Below are positions 25,394 to 35,517 of a DNA stretch of 64,000 nucleotides, piece after piece. The notes below the pieces were generated by a model that saw nothing but the letters and a program-made list of their open reading frames with translations, had not been told where the DNA came from and searched no databases. The DNA is from Medicago truncatula (taxonomy: Eukaryota > Streptophyta > Magnoliopsida > Fabales > Fabaceae). The position numbers and the translations under genes are program-made. Numbering within the stretch: the stretch's first letter is position 1; each line of letters begins with the position of its first letter. The stretch lies in NCBI RefSeq assembly GCF_003473485.1, contig NC_053042.1, forward strand, positions 46,029,762 through 46,093,761, in the 5' to 3' direction.

Positions 25394-26312
25394 TTGATGC
25401 GTGCATTTCTGTCTTTTGAGGCTTTTCTTGGTTCAGGGAGGCGAGTTAATCTGATGATGTCAAACCAATGCTATGCTTAAGGTTTTATATTCTAGGATGA
25501 AGCACTGAGCTCTCTGATGAAAGCTTTATGGTGCTATAAAATCTTCCTCTGTTGATTTTGTAAGAGGGTCACTTAATTGGAAAGATAGGAATCTTGTTCT
25601 TCAATAAGACCATATGGGATTCTGGAATGAATTGCATGGGAACCATTTTTGTCTGTAGCCTATTTCAGTTTATGGCAAATGATTGGATATTGTAGGAAGT
25701 GTGTTGTTGATTTTGATTGCATATACTAAGTGACAGACGTTCACCCACATTGGAAAATTAAATGGCTGCTTTGTTTATTCCATACCTTGAAATCCCCCTT
25801 TACAATATTTCTACTAATTATATACCTTGAGTGTAGTATGGGAGATTGATAAATAATTCATTCTAAAATAATTGACAAACAAGAAATTAAATTCGAATGT
25901 TGAAAAATTAAAACTGCATTAGTTATAATGAATGTCTTATTTAAAGGCTAAATTGTATTTTTTGTTTCAAAGTTATTTTTAGGTTTTATTTGGTCTCTAA
26001 TTTTTTTTTCTTCTTTTTATTTTTTATTTTGGTCTCTTAAATTACATAAATGATTTAGAGAATACAATATGTCATTATGCTTAATCAAGTATTTTTGAAA
26101 TTGTTTTGGTAAAAAAAAAAGTATTTTTGAAATTGTTGAAAGTAAACTTTGCCGCTCGTATGAGTTTATGAAATTTGACAATCTTATGAACTTAAAAAAA
26201 AAAAGAGATTAGGCAAATTCAGATTTATAAAATGTTACCCGTCTAAATAAATCCTTGCTTAATTTAAACTTTGTTAGTTTTGTTTTAGACTTCATAGTTA
26301 GAATGGGAAGGG
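25394..26312. other. VPS33 3' UTR and intergenic DNA
   Basis: The first 400 bases are probably VPS33 3' UTR. The rest is AT-rich and includes a degenerate TTTGGTCTC-type repeat end (25945-26045). The block 26210-26260 (AGGCAAAT then TTACCCGTCTAAATAAA) recurs at 34957-35003 and marks the left edge of a duplicated segment. Confidence 0.5.
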
Positions 26313-27152
26313 AGGGATAGCTCCTGCTGCTCCTATTGCAACTTTGTTCTTGTCTAGAACCGATAAACTAAAGAGAGTTGCGGCTGCATTTGCTCTGGCC
26401 TCCATGCTTCCGTTTTTGCAGTACAGCTATAATATCTGGAAAAGCTCACGTGTTTAAGATAGTTCCTTTGTTACTCTCTTTGATGGTAAGGTTGAGAAGT
26501 GCTGTAACAGCATGTTCCCGAGTTCAAGGATCCGTGGAGGACAACAGCTCTACAAGAAGCGGTATTGCTCCTGATTCGGCAATACATACTTGGTTATCTG
26601 CATTCCTCTTGGCCAGCAACCGGAGCTCACCAGCAGCGCCCATTTGCTGTTCAATACCATTACTTGTTTGCTTATCCAATAATGCTTTGATAGCGGTTCT
26701 GTCGCAATCTGAAAGATTGGTCCCAGATTTCTTTGTTCTACAGTTCCCTTGCTTTTTCTTTGTTAGTTAAACACCATTGCTGTTCACACCATAAACCAAT
26801 CAGACTCTTCAAAACATGGTTAGGAGTAAGGGCTGTATCCAAAGTATCTGCTGTGTTTTCGCGCAAGTTCTGTGACCAGCATCAAATAATTTTTGAATGC
26901 AAGATCTTTCATATGTCCGCAATAAAAGAAAGTAGGAATCTTACATGGAATATAATTATCTGTAAATTGATGGCTTCCTTCTTATCCCTGCAATAAACAA
27001 TGATTTGAAGAAATTCAAAATCACAGGAAGGGAAGATAATAGTACAGATGACAGGAAAGGAATTGCAAATAGTTTACCAATGTAATATAAACTAACCTGT
27101 TCTTGAACTTCCTTCGATATCTCAAGTTTGGTGTATGAAATATCACTCAAGA
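26313..27152 (-). pseudogene. Partial, broken copy of the PUB13/14-type U-box gene, lacking exon 3
   Basis: On the minus strand, 26313-26920 matches the first half of exon 4 of the intact gene at 37698-41561: the second half of the U-box and the first ARM repeats. Frameshifts, altered codons and a lost ARM end make it non-functional. After the matching start of intron 3 (about 26920-26950) the sequence continues directly with the end of intron 2 and part of exon 2 (27100-27152, a LEISKEVQEQ-like block). So exon 3, with the first half of the U-box, is deleted. Introns are retained, so this came from DNA duplication and not from reverse transcription. Confidence 0.85.
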
Positions 27153-27272
27153 ACACGCTCCAGACCAGACCTTGATCCATGCAATTGATCACATGAAATG
27201 CTTTTTTAAAACGGCAATTGGAGGGTAGAAAAAAAGGGAATGGGTGGAGTGAGTGTCTATGTTCTGACCAAT

Positions 27273-27322
27273 GTCCCACATCGGCTAATGCGTAAGAGAA
27301 ACTCTGCTGCTCCCATATAAAA
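27273..27322 (+). promoter_or_regulatory. snRNA-type promoter: USE and TATA box
   Basis: 27273-27283 is GTCCCACATCG, an exact match to the plant snRNA upstream sequence element RTCCCACATCG. A TATAAAA box begins at 27316. The 32-bp gap fits the spacing of RNA polymerase II snRNA genes in plants; polymerase III genes (U6, U3) have it about 10 bp shorter. The predicted start is near 27345. Confidence 0.88.
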
Positions 27323-27344
27323 TGAAATGATCTCTACTGGTATA

Positions 27345-27471
27345 AGCACGGAGCTGTGTGATGATGACATAGCGAACTATTCTTTCGCCTTTTACTAAAG
27401 AATACCGTGTCAGCGTCACATTTAACGACATACGTTAGTTTTTGGAAGAGTCCTTTTTGTTGAGGGCTCTG
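27345..27471 (+). ncRNA. U5 spliceosomal snRNA, apparently intact
   Basis: U5 snRNA holds the two exons in the spliceosome through loop I. Loop I here is at 27385-27397 and contains CGCCTTTTACTA, the invariant U5 sequence. It is closed by a perfect 7-bp stem (27378-27384 with 27398-27404), then a 5-bp stem (27365-27369 with 27408-27412) and an outer stem (27357-27363 with 27414-27420). The Sm site AGTTTTTGG is at 27437-27445, and a perfect 8-bp 3' hairpin (27447-27454 with 27463-27470, one G-T pair) follows. Start and end are inferred from promoter spacing and the 3' box and may shift by a few bases. Every expected part is present, so the gene may be active. It lies opposite in strand to the adjoining U-box pseudogene. 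Confidence 0.9.
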
Positions 27472-27484
27472 CAATATAGTTCAA
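27472..27484 (+). terminator. Plant snRNA 3'-end box
   Basis: CAATATAGTTCAA matches the plant U-snRNA 3'-end consensus CA(N)3-10AGTNNAA, with four bases between CA and AGT. It lies just after the 3' hairpin of the U5 gene, where it should. Confidence 0.8.
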
Positions 27485-27639
27485 ATTTTTCATGTTTTTC
27501 TAACAAAGCCAGTTAGATTAGTTCCTGTATAGATTTATCGTTGGGTTAGTTCCAACTTAAACAGATAAAAGTGGTCTTTATGAATATGCCAACTTCATTT
27601 CATTTTAGTTTTTCTAAATTATTTTAACTTTTAATCCTA

Positions 27640-27904
27640 CTTCCTCCGGATCAAAATAATTGTCTCTTTTATCTATTTTTTTTTTTTCAAAATAATTATC
27701 AATATCAATGCAGCATTTATTATTTTTTTCATTATAATATCTTTATTTATTGAACTTCATCCTACTTAACTATCCAACTAACTACAATTAATAAGGGTGC
27801 TTTAGTAAATGATATTAATTTTACCATCAAAATCAACACAATTAATCATTTTTTTAATAACCGTGCATCAACCTTAAACAACTATTATTTAGAGACGAAG
27901 AGAG
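27640..27904. mobile_element. Stowaway-like MITE downstream of U5
   Basis: The left end CTTCCTCCGGATCAAAATAA and the right end ATTTAGAGACGAAGAGAG form an imperfect inverted pair lying between TA dinucleotides (27638-27639 and 27905-27906), as in TA-targeting MITEs. No coding content. Confidence 0.6.
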
Positions 27905-27935
27905 TATAAATTTTTTAAGAAAAATGTTAACAAGT

Positions 27936-28086
27936 GTCCTAAAGGCATTGTTTAATCATCTAAAAGTAGCAACTTTTGCATTGGAAATTATATGGTATTG
28001 ACCTTAACAAGTGTTTGACTTGTATTTTCAAGACATAATTTCTTTTTGTGGGTTCCTTAAACAATGCCCTTAGGGCACTTGTTAAC
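27936..28086. mobile_element. Short MITE with GTTAACAAGTG ends
   Basis: The left arm GTTAACAAGTGTCCTAAAGG (continuing CATTGTTTAA) is repeated inverted at the right end (TTAAACAATGCCCTTAGGGC then ACTTGTTAAC). About 150 bp in all. No target duplication is evident. Confidence 0.7.
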
Positions 28087-29079
28087 GAGACCCAATTTTT
28101 AATCACTACTTTTGATCTTTATTTTTAATTTAATTTTTGTATTTTTTAATGAAATTGTGCAGAAATGTGTAAAATATTCTAAAATAAATTCCCAAAAAAA
28201 ATTAGATTTTTTTTTAACAAAACACAAATTAAATATGAATTTTAAACCTTAAAACATATAAAAATTCATATTAAATTCATGTTTTGTTAAAAAAATTTAA
28301 CTTTCTGGCTATATTATGATTTTTTCTGCAAATTTTTATTCGAACATATGAATTCTACATGAGTTCACTTTAAAGGAGGGACCAAAAATGAAGATAGAAA
28401 ATTTTTGAGGGACTAAAAGTTGAAGAAATTTTTTAAAAGGATTAAAACAAAAAATTGATATTTATATGGACAAAAAAACATATTTAACTTAAAGATAAAT
28501 ATTGAATAATTTGCCTATTAACACACTTTAAATATTCATTTACACGTCTTAAAAAAAAAAAAATCATTTACACCCTAATATGATTAAAATATCCCTATTA
28601 TGAAATGAAATTTTTACTAATCTTAAAAGGTCTTTTTTTTTTTAAATTCATTAAATAATTAATATATCTAATCTTCGTTGTAAATCAGATACAGTAATTA
28701 TTTAATAAATTAAAAAAAGATTTCTTTTTTATGAATGAGATTGGATGGAGTATTGTTGATTCAGCATGGTGGCCTGAATAATTTAGTCCATTAAAATATG
28801 TAATGATCTATCAAGAGCAACAAAATTAATATCATGTAGGGTTAAGTGAATTAAGATCAACCGTGTCAGTGTGGCTTTCCTTTCTCTAGATCATTCTTGT
28901 GAAGTGAATTAAGTGGCTATGATCATGTAGGAATACCATTTTATTTTGATGGTTAATCCCAAAAGTGATAAAATATTTACATTGTCATCATTTTTTCATC
29001 CAATTTCGTTGAAACTTGCTTATGTCACCATTAAACATTAAAGTAATAGGTCCAAAAAGTGCTTATGGCACCAAACTTG
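28087..29079. other. AT-rich intergenic DNA with degenerate repeats
   Basis: Contains GGGACTAAAAGTTGAAG-type repeat wording at 28375-28495 and a GAGATTGGATGGAGTA word at 28738-28753 that resembles a TA-targeting MITE end. No gene is visible. Confidence 0.4.
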
Positions 29080-29700
29080 ATTATTTAAACACATTTTCTC
29101 CTTATTTTCAAACATAATTTTCCAAATAGTGTTTCTTGAATGTTTCATGAACAACACCAAGATTGGACAATACACCTGTTAAATTTTATTGAGAAACCAC
29201 CAAACGCGCCAAAGAATAACCCATAATCAGATATCTTTAAAGGATTAATTGTATGAATACCCAACCGACATCTAACTATAAGACCATGAGCTTCCAAAGA
29301 CTGTGAATCCTAAAGATAAATGGTCGATGTTTTTATCATTATCACATCAAGAAACACAAACATTGACGTATTGTTGAATAATTTCTCGCTTTATCAGATT
29401 ATCTTTAGTTGGTAACTGATTTGGTAACAAGCTTCAACCAAAAATCCATACTTTTGACGGAATTGATTTGTTCCAAATTTACTTGTGAAATTCCTTTCGA
29501 TGCATGGGTTCCATCGTCGTGAATAAGCAATAACCTCACTAATAGTATAGCCTTTATCAGGCATTAGTTGTCATTGTCACGTATCTTCCAAACCATCCAG
29601 CAAGAATATGTTAGATAAAACACTCCCCCAACATCTTGTCCTCCCAGACAAATAACTGACGTCGTCATTTCCAAACACCACCCCAATTGACCATCCTAAA
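29080..29700 (-). pseudogene. LINE relic with zf-RVT domain
   Basis: Read on the minus strand, the fragments show the hallmark of the zinc-binding domain of plant LINE reverse transcriptases: IWNKSIPSKVWIF, then LPTKDNLIKR, a cysteine-containing block and a VFGSSW block, in the right order. Stops and frameshifts interrupt every frame. The family differs in wording from the LINE at 59607-60576. It ends next to a microsatellite. Confidence 0.75.
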
Positions 29701-29763
29701 GCATACATCTCAGCTCAACTAAATCAAACATTCTCCTAAACCTATGAGAATATGAGAGAGAAA

Positions 29764-29887
29764 GAAGAAGAAGAAGAAGAAGAAGAAGAAGAAGAATAAG
29801 GGGGGAGGGAGGGAGGGAGGGAGGAGGGGGGAGGGAGGGAGGGGGGGGAGGGAGGGAGGGAGGGAGGGAGGGAGGGAGGGAGGGAGG

Positions 29888-29950
<63 letters not shown>
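29764..29950. repeat. Compound microsatellite (GAA)n-(GGGA)n-(GA)n
   Basis: About 11 GAA units (29764-29797), then GGGA/GGAG units with some slippage (29801-29892), then about 29 GA units (29892-29950). An open frame across it on the minus strand (Ser-Leu and Pro-rich) is only a by-product of the repeat. Confidence 0.95.
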
Positions 29951-29953
<3 letters not shown>

Positions 29954-30420
29954 ACAATGAAAATACGAGAGAGAAGATTGTCCTAAAATAATTGTACAAA
30001 TATCATTTTTTTTCTTTAAATGATGTTGAACATGATAAATTATGAAAGTTACATAAATTTATGTGTTTTTTTACGGATTCTATAAAAGGACAATAATGTC
30101 AATATTTAAAAAGATAAATTATTGAGTCGGGGAAAAAAATGAAGAATGAAGTAAACTTTTATGGTGAAGATTCTTATGATGTTTTAACCATATCTACAGA
30201 ATTAGGAAACGAAATTTGACCTGTGAGTATACGCTATTCGGAACAAAATTGCAATTTTACACGTTTTGGTTGAAAACTAAAAATAAATCAAAACATCTTC
30301 AAAATGCTATGAAACTTTGCAGATCTTTTTTATGTATTTTGATAATGTAAACAATCAACTCAAAATTCGATTTGTAGATCAAGATTTCCGTTGTTGTTTT
30401 TTGAGTTTTTGGTACTTCAT
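29951..30420. other. AT-rich intergenic DNA
   Basis: No gene, RNA or clear repeat pair is visible in this stretch. Confidence 0.4.
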
Positions 30421-30548
30421 AATTTTTTTTTGTTGAAGAAGTTAAACTAGCATACTCAAATTGACACTAGGAAGAATTGAACATAAGATCTTGAGGAAGA
30501 GCACACTCCCAGATCTCAAGCCATACCACCGGGCCAACCCAAGTTGGT
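30421..30548 (-). mobile_element. tRNA-derived SINE
   Basis: On the minus strand it begins with TTGGCCCGGTGGTATGGCTT, an A-box-like promoter, followed by a GTTCAATTC B-box-like word, and ends in an A-rich tail (seen as a T run at 30423-30431 on the plus strand). That is the structure of plant SINEs. Confidence 0.65.
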
Positions 30549-30898
30549 TTAATAATTAATTTGTTCCTAGTCGAGATTTTTTTTTAAACCATATTTTTAC
30601 TTCCTAAACATGATGCATGTAAAGAATTATGAAAAAATTAAACCTCTTCGCCACTTTTTTAAGCTTCGGGTATATTATAGGATCAAAAATAATAAAAATA
30701 TAAAATTATAAGGTTAGAATAATGATTTTTACCGTACAACGTCATTTTTTCATATTTCGAGTATATTATATGTCAATTTAAACAATTAAACCAATAGGAT
30801 AATACTACTATTTGTTCATCTGAGCATAGCTCAATTAAAAGGGGACAATATATTGAAATATGTAGAGCCGGAGTTTAAATTATAGATTTTTTATTAAG
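30549..30898. other. AT-rich intergenic DNA
   Basis: Between the SINE and the foldback element. It has a weak tRNA-like trace near 30820-30880 (AGCTCAATTAAAAGG), too degraded to call. Nothing else is seen. Confidence 0.35.
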
Positions 30899-31675
30899 TA
30901 AATAGGCAATTATCTTCCTGAAATTGTAAGTTTCGTCAATTACCCCCCTGAAATTAACAAAACTTCAATTACCCCCCTGAAATTTCACGTTAATCAATTT
31001 ACCTCCTCCGTCAAATTTTTCTGTTAGTGAATATGACGTTTTGCAAATACCCCCCTAAAGTTTTGCATTTATGTGCAAAATGCCCCCGAATTTAAAAATT
31101 TATATTATTTTTTTCATAAATGGAATACTATAATAAAGGAAAATACACATCATAAGCACAAACAAAGTTGGTTGTGTGAGAAAAATTTATATTATTTATA
31201 TGTATAGGAATTATATGATATATGATATAAGAGTGCAAATGGCAAAGTGATTTGTTCTTGTGCTGATATTTTTTGTTTTTCATTAGAATAAGATTGCAAG
31301 TACTATAGCCAACATGTAATAACTTTTCTAATTCAAAAGAAATGTGAAAATTAATTTATTGGTTCTCAACCAGTTTTCATTGATATGGAGTTTAGACCAG
31401 TCATGTTCTAGTGTTTGTGCTTATGGTGTGTATTTTTCTTTATTTTAGTGTTCCACTTATGAAAAAATAATATAAATTTTTAAATTGGGGGTATTTTGCA
31501 CATAAGTATAAAATTTTAAGGGGGTATTTGCAAAACGTCATGTTTACTAACAGAAAAATTTGACGAAGGGGGTAAATTAATTAACGTTGCAAAATTTCAA
31601 AAAGGTAATTGAAGTTTTGTTAATTTCAAGAAATAATCGATGAAAGTTACAATTTCGGGTGTAATTGCCTATTTA
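30899..31675. mobile_element. Foldback-type MITE with about 270-bp arms
   Basis: The left arm starts TAAATAGGCAATTA and runs to about 31167; the right arm (about 31405-31675) is its inverted counterpart, with matching blocks such as TTTCGTCAATTACC, TTTGCAAATACCCCC and ACATCATAAGCACAAACA. The centre, about 235 bp, is unique. No protein is encoded. A related copy is at 49903-50803. The right end lies 57 bp before the start codon of the F-box gene. Confidence 0.85.
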
Positions 31676-31732
31676 GTCACTTTTTATTTATATGAAATTT
31701 AAGGACATTTTATCCATTTAAGCCAATTTTGA

Positions 31733-32938
31733 ATGATCATCACAGACACGTCAGCAAATACAAATTACATCAGCACCGTTCCGAGCTCGAGGATGCTTCG
31801 CTGCGATCATGAAAACGACACCCCGACTCAACATGATATCAGAACCGCCACCATGCGACACAAAATTCATTCTCCGATCGCCGATGAATCACCGCCAATC
31901 CTTCCCGACGATATCGTCGTCGCGATCCTGCTCAGGCTTCCGGTAAGATCACTTCTTCAATTCAGGTGTGTATGCAAATCATGGAAAACCCTAATCTCCG
32001 ATCCCCAATTCGCTGAAAACCAACTTCAACTCTTTACCGTGAATCCAACCATAGCCCACCAACATTTATCGTCTTCAACAGTCACCCGGACCTGCAAAAT
32101 CGTATCTTTCCCTGTTAAACCACTATTTGCAAACCCATCATCACCTGTTGCACCCATTAGCGTTGATATGAATGGCAGGTACCATATTCTAGGTTCATGC
32201 AATGGATTGCTTTGTTTGTATGAATTCCAATTAGGCTGTGTTAGATTGTGGAACCCTTCTACTAGATTGATGTCCAAAACATTTGCTGTGATTGATGATA
32301 TTGTAATAAGATGTTATGGCTTTGGCTATGATCCTGTTAATCACAAGTACAAAGTGCTAGTAGTTATGAGTGATTGTAATGAACCTGCTACTAAACTTTA
32401 TGCCTTTGGTGAAAATTCTTGGAAAACCATTCAGGATTTCCCCGGTACTCCTCCTACTGGGCCAGGGAAACATGTCAACGGTACTCTGAATTGGTTTCCG
32501 ACAGAAGAAGGTTTTGATTGTAATCAATGGGTGATTCTTACCTTTGATTTGGTGAAGGAGACTTACGGCAAACTGTCGCTACCTAAACAAGATAACGGTG
32601 GCAGTATTTTCAATCCTGTACTAGATGTCTTGAGTAATTGCCTATGTGTGTGTTTTGACCATAGTGGAACTCTATGGTTGATGAAACAGTATGGAGTTAC
32701 TGAGTCTTGGACTAAATTGATGATCATCCCTCGTGGAGATGGCTGGCAAGCCACATATCAGCGTTCTTTTAGACCCTTGTGCATTTTGGAAAATGGCATT
32801 ATTTTGGGAAAAACTCCATGTTCCGGTTTAGTTCGGTATGATACAAATACTGGTATGTATAACTATCCTAGGATTTTAGGTAAACTTGGGTTGAAACTAC
32901 ATGTTTATCATGAGAGTCTGGTATCACCACTATTTTAA
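31733..32938 (+). CDS. F-box protein with F-box-associated (FBA) domain, intronless
   Basis: Substrate-recognition subunit of an SCF ubiquitin ligase: the F-box binds SKP1/ASK and the FBA region is expected to bind an unknown target. One exon of 401 residues. The F-box spans about residues 55-98 (LPDDIVVAILLRLPVRSLLQ then FRCVCKSWKTLI), typical in sequence. The FBA type-1 region starts near 150 with GSCNGLLCL and LWNPSTR, and has the GFGYDPVNHKYKVLVV block. Three in-frame ATGs precede the F-box (31733, 31793, 31853); the region before residue 50 is not conserved in style, so the true start could be any of these. The family is very large in legumes, with fast turnover. Target and pathway cannot be told. 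Confidence 0.9.
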   Translation: MIITDTSANTNYISTVPSSRMLRCDHENDTPTQHDIRTATMRHKIHSPIADESPPILPDDIVVAILLRLPVRSLLQFRCVCKSWKTLISDPQFAENQLQLFTVNPTIAHQHLSSSTVTRTCKIVSFPVKPLFANPSSPVAPISVDMNGRYHILGSCNGLLCLYEFQLGCVRLWNPSTRLMSKTFAVIDDIVIRCYGFGYDPVNHKYKVLVVMSDCNEPATKLYAFGENSWKTIQDFPGTPPTGPGKHVNGTLNWFPTEEGFDCNQWVILTFDLVKETYGKLSLPKQDNGGSIFNPVLDVLSNCLCVCFDHSGTLWLMKQYGVTESWTKLMIIPRGDGWQATYQRSFRPLCILENGIILGKTPCSGLVRYDTNTGMYNYPRILGKLGLKLHVYHESLVSPLF

Positions 32939-34139
32939 ATCACATTTTTGGAGTCAACTTTTGCTTAGATGACTTCTGAATTACAACATGTTTCTGTCTT
33001 TTGCTTCAGAACTTTTGGGATCAATTGTGGTTACATAGATATGTGGTGGAGTTGTTTTGGTGAAGCCTCGTGTTTTACATTCCGTGTATTGCCATTTATC
33101 AGCAATATTGATGGTTGAATTAAAGCCATTGCTTTGAGGCAATTCGATTAATGTTTGCTCTGTTGTGGTCTTCTTTTTATTGTATTCAGAAAGTATGTTT
33201 GTTATGTTGAAACAGTGGACTCGCAATTTGCTATTCTTTTTAATCTGGGTTTGCTATGATATTGATTGTGCTTTTACATGCTGAAATAGTGGACTTGCAA
33301 TTTGCTTATACACTTGCAAAAGTAATCTTTCTCGTCTATGTAGGCTGAACGGTCTATGTATGCCTTTCTCATTACAATTACAAATTATCAACATCACAAT
33401 TTCTATACTGTTTCGTACAGTAATCACAATGAAAATGGATGTGTTTGACAAAAGTGTCAATTACTATTTTCTTTTTTAATAGGTTAATGTTATTTAGTGG
33501 TGAAAAAATATCTAAATAAAAAATGATATTTGATGCCTTATCTAACAATTTGAACGAGTTCCCAAACAATTCTCTATGAAATTATGGAGGAAAGATCTAC
33601 TACGATTAAAACGATTCGCGACAATGTAGCTAAGTTGATGATGGGGATGCTAGGTAGTCGATTTGTTTTTATCCTGCAGCTGATGAACAAATTGGTTCTG
33701 CTATATTACTTTTTATTGTGTTTTTGCCTTGATATTGGTTTTACTTGCTGCTTCTAGTTAATTATCGACTTGTCATGTCTGCAAAGACTACTGGCTGCTG
33801 CTTTTTGTAATAGACTGTTGTGCTGCAGAACTACTTGCTAGTAGTATGCTGAGCCAATTTGGTACTAAAGGACCAAGCGATGATAGCAAGGGTGTTGTAA
33901 TCTTGGAAGGGGATCCGGATAATGTACTACGATGCTGGTTTTTGTTGATATAGTATAAGTAGGGAAGTTAACAAGCTGCTACATACAACGCACCAAATTT
34001 GGCTTCAGATTTTATTGCTGGCACAATTATTAGTAGCTCATCTTGTGCACTGCTTGTATTTAAGTGTCACTTTTTCTCCTATTAAAATTCTCTTGACTAA
34101 GGATGTTATTTGATATATTATAAATTTATTTATAACAAG
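32939..34139. other. F-box 3' UTR and intergenic DNA
   Basis: Probably 3' UTR to about 33200. A short direct repeat (GAAACAGTGGACTCGCAATT at 33209 and GAAATAGTGGACTTGCAATT near 33282) is visible. 33570-33960 is less AT-rich but has no frame I can recognise. Confidence 0.4.
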
Positions 34140-34600
34140 CTTTGGGGTAGTTAGTTTAATCGCAGTTGCTTACAAAAACAGAACCTCAAGAGCCCGAAGT
34201 AAGGATAAAACGTATCGAAGATTGCTCTTTAGGCGCCTAGCATTTGCTCACAGATACCTACGGAACGGCAATTAATTATTGTTCGCTCCAAAATGGTACT
34301 TAGTTAACTACTGTTCATTTTTTTAAATTGGTTCAACCAATTTAAAAAGTGTCTGAATGACAATTAAGCACCATTCGGCGTATTTTAGATGCCTGTGAAC
34401 AATTGCTAGGTGTCTAAAGAGCAAGCCTCAAATGTACCTCAAATTTACTATGTTTAAATCTTATTTCCAACAATGCACATGAAATACAAAAAAAGAAAAC
34501 GATATTGTTTTGGATAATTAATTAGTCACCTCTTCCTTAAGTCATCACACTTTATTCAAAATGGCCTAGCGTTGGGTGCATATTCTCTTGTTTTTAAGTG
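34140..34600 (+). repeat. Degraded duplicate of VPS33 intron 21 sequence
   Basis: Matches 25024-25280 in order: the GTTAGTT...GCAGTT block, ACAGAACCTCAAG, AATCTTATTTCCAACA, ATGAAATACAAAA, CACCTCTTCCTTA, CACTTTATTCAAAATG and CATATTCTCTTGTTTT. The final VPS33 exon that follows in the original is absent. It is interrupted by a MITE at 34222-34424. Together with 34957-35517 it forms a second, shrunken copy of the 25024-27430 region. Confidence 0.8.
34222..34424. mobile_element. MITE inserted in the duplicated VPS33-intron segment
   Basis: The ends are inverted repeats: TTGCTCTTTAGGCGCCTAGC at left and the complement of TTGCTCTTTAGACACCTAGC at right, continuing into CACAG. 203 bp. It is absent from the matching place in VPS33 intron 21, so it inserted after the duplication. 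Confidence 0.8.
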
Positions 34601-34680
34601 AGCTTGCTCAGTTGATAAGGATAATGCATAATATATGCAAGGTTTGGGGTTCGAACTAGGACACCACCCAAAAAAAAAAA
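34601..34680 (+). mobile_element. tRNA-derived SINE with poly(A) tail
   Basis: Carries GTGAGCTTGCTCAGTTGATA (A-box-like) and GGGGTTCGAACTAGGACA (B-box-like), ending in an A run at about 34669-34681. This is the pol III promoter arrangement of a SINE; relatives in reverse orientation are at 45690-45805 and 57757-57830. Confidence 0.65.
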
Positions 34681-34956
34681 AGTTTATTTTTCATTTTAAT
34701 TGAAAATTTTACTTATAGGGAGAAACTTGTTTCCATTAATTTGGTCTTGGATTAATGTCCCTAAATCAAAGGGATCAGATGGCCTCGGTCCTATGTGGTT
34801 AACAGGATTGTAACCATGTCCTATCTAAATGATCCACTGCATAAATGACTTAAAAGAAAACAAAATGGAATGGTATCTAAAACTACATTTCGAATGGTAT
34901 TTCAAACACTCTCTTTACCACATTATCATGTAAATATTGCTACGAGTAAAACAGAT

Positions 34957-35425
34957 AAGGCAAATCCTGATTTATAAAATATTACCCGTCTAAATAAAAA
35001 AAAATCCTTGCATAATTGATAAAATGTTGGTTCCTTTCACGTGTTAATTATTCCCACTACAAATTTCGACATAGTTGTTTCGTTTTCTATTTATCCTTCA
35101 AACACTCTCTTTACCACATTAACGTGTGAATGCTTTCTTTTTATCCTTGCAAAAAACAATGCTTTGAAGAAATTCAAAATCACAGTAAGGGAAATTGTAC
35201 AAAATGACAGGAAAAGATTGAAATTTACCTGTTCTTGAACTGCCTCTGATATCTCATGAAATATCATTCAAGACATTGATCCATGCAATTGGTTTCATGA
35301 AATGCTTGTTTAAAACAGAAAGGTCAATTGAATAGGTGGGTGTCTATGTTCTGACCAATGTCCCACATAGAGTAATGCATAATAGAAACTGTGGTGCTTG
35401 CATATAAAATGAAGTGATCTCCACT
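34957..35425 (+). repeat. Duplicate of the flank and promoter region of the U5 locus
   Basis: Matches 26210-26260, then 26985-27325, in order. Most of the U-box pseudogene present in the first copy is missing here; only the trace CCTGTTCTTGAACT at 35228-35241 (exon 2 end) remains. The USE is present but altered at the end (GTCCCACATAG, 35360-35370) and a TATAAAA box is kept at about 35403. Confidence 0.8.
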
Positions 35426-35429
35426 GGTA

Positions 35430-35517
35430 TTAGGCACGGAGCTGTGTGATGATGACATAGCGAATTATTCTTTCGCCTTTTACTAAAGAATACCATGTCA
35501 ACGTTACATTTAACGGC
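35430..35517 (+). pseudogene. 3'-truncated U5 snRNA copy
   Basis: Nearly identical to 27345-27428 of the intact gene, including loop I (CGCCTTTTACTA) and its stem. Similarity stops after the word CATTTAACG. No Sm site, 3' hairpin or 3' box follows, so a functional particle cannot form from this copy. Its USE also differs from consensus. Confidence 0.85.

Noticed and set aside
29719-29955. Open frame on the minus strand rich in Ser-Leu and Pro
   Set aside because: It is a direct translation of the (GAA)n-(GGGA)n-(GA)n microsatellite and has no other content.
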